64,000 nucleotides of DNA from Rebecca billardiae RCC1528. Lineage: Eukaryota; Haptophyta. Positions 61,701 to 64,000 of the stretch are shown piece by piece (the stretch's first letter is position 1; every line of letters starts with the position of its first letter). The position numbers were made by a program, and so were the translations under genes. The DNA lies in assembly GCA_965240325.2 (NCBI GenBank), contig OZ251255.1, positions 310,001 through 374,000 on the forward strand, read 5' to 3'. The notes beneath the pieces were generated by a model, which ran no database searches, was not told the DNA's origin, and was given only the letters and a program-made list of their open reading frames with translations.

Positions 61701-62257
61701 TGCTGCGCGCGGCGAGCGCGGTCCCGCGCGGCCGTGCCGGGCGCAGCCGCAGCAAGTTAGTCTGATGCAAATTCCCGGTCACCCATGCAAAAGTAAGCGT
61801 TCCCGCTGCGCATGTGCGTGCATCACGAGTAACCCGCCGCCTGAATAACAACTCCGCGCCCCTCCATACACTTCCTGCATCCCCGCGCGCAGCGGCGTGC
61901 GGGCGGGCGCGAATTCGCACCGTGTTACGAACAGACCTAGCAAAGTAGATCGGTGTGGCGCGTCGGGACGCGGAGCGGGTGCGGGGCAGGCGGGGGATAG
62001 GTTGGGGAACACCCGCGATTAGAGCACCGGTGGCGCAGCGGCGACGTGGACGCCGCCACACGCGCACGCACGGCGCGCGCTCGCACCGCGAGTCGAACGT
62101 CCGCTCGCCAAGCCCTGCGACGGCGTCCGTGCGACGCCGAGCGACGAACGCTCTCGGGATTTGGCCCGGACCACCAGATTCAGCCGTTAACGGCCGAAAA
62201 TTCATTTGTTGGAGTTTCCTTAACGGCCGCTTTAAAAAAGAAATCGTTGCTGTGATG

Positions 62258-62731
62258 CACTTTATTTTGTCTTTTTCCTTATTCACTTTTATTATTTCCG
62301 CGCGCGATGAGAGATACATGAGTATTACATCGTCCGATGACGATACACTACGCCTGCCTGAGCTGTGTGCGTCTCTTATTCTTAGTAAACTGTACACGAC
62401 GCGAATACGATGGCGATCCGGCGGCCGCCCATGGCGGCCCACCGGCCATCGCGGGCCTACCGCACGCCCCGATGCCGCGACGAGCTGTCTCAGTGCGTGG
62501 GCGCACGCCTCGCTCGGTGCATGCTCGACGCGCGCTTGAGGCCCTCGCGAGCACGTGCGCTGCGTGCCCCGATCGCGGCACATCGGCACAGCGCCCGCGA
62601 CGGCCGACCGGGCCGACGGGGCGCCGAAGCGGCCCGAGCCAGCGGCGGGTCGCGCGCTCGTGCCGCTCGCGGTTGAGCGGCGCACTGCCTCGCACCGCAG
62701 CAGCAGCTGGTGGCACATCGACTGGGAGCCG
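62258..62731. other. Intergenic stretch with AT-rich left part
   Basis: 62,258-62,330 is AT-rich and lies just outside the TIR element. The rest is GC-rich without a recognisable gene. It would contain the 3' flank of the minus-strand LRR gene. Confidence 0.4.
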
Positions 62732-64000
62732 TCATCGCCTTGCCCATGGCCAGCCGCCACCGGCACCACCGCCGTCACCACTGCTGCGACGTCGGCCGTT
62801 GGCTGCGGCCGGGCTGCCGGCAGCGTCTGCCGGCGCCACGGCCGCGCCGCCGGCGGAAGCGCCGGCGCCGCGCAGCCAGCCGCCGAGCCCAAGCGGCGAC
62901 TGGGCGGATGCCGCCGAGTCACGCTGGTCACTCGGCCCCAGCGAGGCCGCCCGCATCACGGCGCCGCCGGCCGCCGTGCCGCCACCACTGCCGCCACCAT
63001 CGCCGCCGCCGCCGCCGCCGGCGGCGGCGCCCGCCGCCTCCGCGTCGGCGGCAGCGCCTGCCCACGGTGTCCAGTACAGCACCGCCGCGGCCGCCTCCTC
63101 CCCCAGCAGCCGCGTGCGCACCCACAGCGCGCCCACGCCCGACTGGTCGTCCGGGTCGCCCCTCTCGAGAAGGCTCCGGAAAGCTCCGCGCGGCACGGAC
63201 GGCAGCGCGTCGGCGAGCGCGCGCACGCCGGCCGCGCCGACGCGGTTGCCGGCCAAGTTGGCCACACGGAGCGGCGGCGGCGGCGCGTCTGCGTCCGGCC
63301 GCATCGCCGCGGCCAGTGCGACGGCACCCTCCGTGCCCAGCCCGTTGCCGTGCAGGTCGAGCTCGAGCAGGTGCGCGCTCAGCCCCGCACGGAGCGCGCC
63401 GCCGAGCGCGCGCGCGCCCGCGGCGCCGAGCGCGTCAAACCCTAGGAGAAGGGAGCGCAGCTTCATGCGGGCGGCGAGGCCGGCGCCGTCGGCGCCGTCG
63501 GCGAGCGCGCGCATGCCGGCAGGCCCGAGGTTGTTGTAACCGCCGTCCAGCTCGGTGAGCGTGCGCCTGACGAAGCGGAGCGCGGCGCCGAGGTGCGCCG
63601 CGCCAGCCGGGCCGAGCCCGCAGCCGCGCACGCGCAGGCTCACGAGCGGCGCGCCGCCGCCGAGCCCGACGCCGAGCGCGCGCGCGCCCGCCGGCCCTAG
63701 CAGAACGTTCCCGGAAACATCCAGGACCGTGAGCGCGCGGTTGGTGCGCACGCGGCGCATCGCCGCCGACATGTGTGCCGGCGTGAGCCGCCGGCGGGCG
63801 AGGTTGACGGTTGGCGCGGTGCCGAGCGCAGCCAGGGGGCCAAGGGCCTGCTCCGCCTCCGCCAGCCGCCGCGCGCCGCCGCCGCCGCCGCGGCTGCTCG
63901 GCAGAGCGCGCCCGCCCGCATGGCCGCCGCCGCCTGCGGGCCCAGTGCCGCCCTCGCCGCCGCCGGGCGCGCCGCCGTCGGCCTCGATCTCGGTGCCGAG
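62732..64000 (-). CDS. LRR (ribonuclease-inhibitor-type) protein, 5' end outside window
   Basis: The minus frame is open from the right edge of the window to a TGA at 62,732, giving at least 422 residues. At least six LRRs of the RNI type are visible in about 63,800-63,230. Landmarks include ALTVLDVSGN, GPAGARALG, LVSLRVRGCGLGPAGAAHLG, LTELDGGYNNLGPAGMRALA, LLELDLHGNGLGTEGAVALA and LRVANLAGNRVGAAGVRALA. The C-terminal third is Gly/Ala/Ser-rich and low in complexity. LRRs of this kind act as protein-binding arcs; no effector domain is visible in the part present. An additional intron near the 3' end cannot be excluded. It is not closely similar in LRR detail to the kinase-LRR gene at 10,587-14,842. 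Confidence 0.78.
   Translation of the reverse strand, partial: LGTEIEADGGAPGGGEGGTGPAGGGGHAGGRALPSSRGGGGGARRLAEAEQALGPLAALGTAPTVNLARRRLTPAHMSAAMRRVRTNRALTVLDVSGNVLLGPAGARALGVGLGGGAPLVSLRVRGCGLGPAGAAHLGAALRFVRRTLTELDGGYNNLGPAGMRALADGADGAGLAARMKLRSLLLGFDALGAAGARALGGALRAGLSAHLLELDLHGNGLGTEGAVALAAAMRPDADAPPPPLRVANLAGNRVGAAGVRALADALPSVPRGAFRSLLERGDPDDQSGVGALWVRTRLLGEEAAAAVLYWTPWAGAAADAEAAGAAAGGGGGGDGGGSGGGTAAGGAVMRAASLGPSDQRDSAASAQSPLGLGGWLRGAGASAGGAAVAPADAAGSPAAANGRRRSSGDGGGAGGGWPWARR

Larger units (their letters stand above)
58702..62257. mobile_element. TIR element of about 3.56 kb
   Basis: The first 37 bp (CATCACAGCAACGA to GCGGCCGTTA, with a T6 run) are repeated inverted at 62,221-62,257 with one mismatch. 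Further imperfect similarity (AATTTTCG) continues inside both ends. It encloses one decayed gene on the minus strand. No target-site duplication is clear and no transposase motif is recognised, so the superfamily is unknown. Confidence 0.75.

Noticed and set aside
62026-62112. tRNA-like sequence (GGTGGCGCAGCGG and GAGTCGAACGTCC)
   Set aside because: A- and B-box-like words are present but acceptor and other stems do not pair.

Overview
The window is nuclear DNA of a very GC-rich eukaryote, most likely a flagellated single-celled alga. Haptophytes fit the GC content, repeat load and short GC-rich introns, but that assignment is inference. Direct evidence for a nuclear genome is a ribosomal protein eL31 gene split by one intron, a six-exon fatty acid desaturase, a five-exon protein kinase, a nine-exon gene with a DPY30/RIIa-like motif, TTAGGG-type telomere repeats, and Helitron and mariner-like transposons. 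Exon joins were worked out by hand. In each multi-exon model every intron is GT...AG, phases match across all joins and the summed exon length divides by three. Most donors read GTGCGC or GTGCG.

Layout. Positions 1-9,360 hold no convincing intact gene: a 30-bp tandem repeat, a gene remnant, a large foldback element (1,995-3,355) and two direct copies of a 370-bp repeat. 9,364-10,400 has coiled-coil-like fragments. 10,587-14,842 (minus) is a membrane-anchored EDR1/transglutaminase-like - TKL-like kinase - LRR gene whose LRR units each occupy one 84-bp exon. 14,898-25,395 is a repeat graveyard: two opposed copies of one unknown gene, two related foldback elements, a hairpin palindrome, a decayed gene with two TAG stops and several short tandem duplications.

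25,396-28,450 is a giant foldback element with near-identical 893/895-bp arms. It abuts a 7.8-kb Helitron Rep-helicase gene (28,580-36,355). 36,485-42,481 is an unusual composite. A mariner-like element carries its transposase (DD47E by count) and six 417-bp tandem repeats. It is bracketed by two 790-bp direct repeats that look identical and have their own imperfect terminal inverted repeats, and all four junctions carry TA. A further foldback (43,495-44,586) follows.

45,174-57,387 is the gene-rich part. The nine-exon DPY30-motif gene (minus) and the desaturase (plus) are divergent across about 1.2 kb, and eL31 (plus) lies downstream. The DPY30-motif gene has CA/GT microsatellites in most introns and telomere repeats both in an exon and in the next intron. 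58,702-62,257 is a TIR element enclosing a broken Gly/Ala-rich gene on the minus strand. The window closes with an LRR gene (minus) running off the right edge.

The host genes do not form one pathway: translation, lipid desaturation, signalling, a possible flagellar scaffold and an LRR protein. What stands out is the density of mobile elements with long inverted arms and the composite mariner structure.
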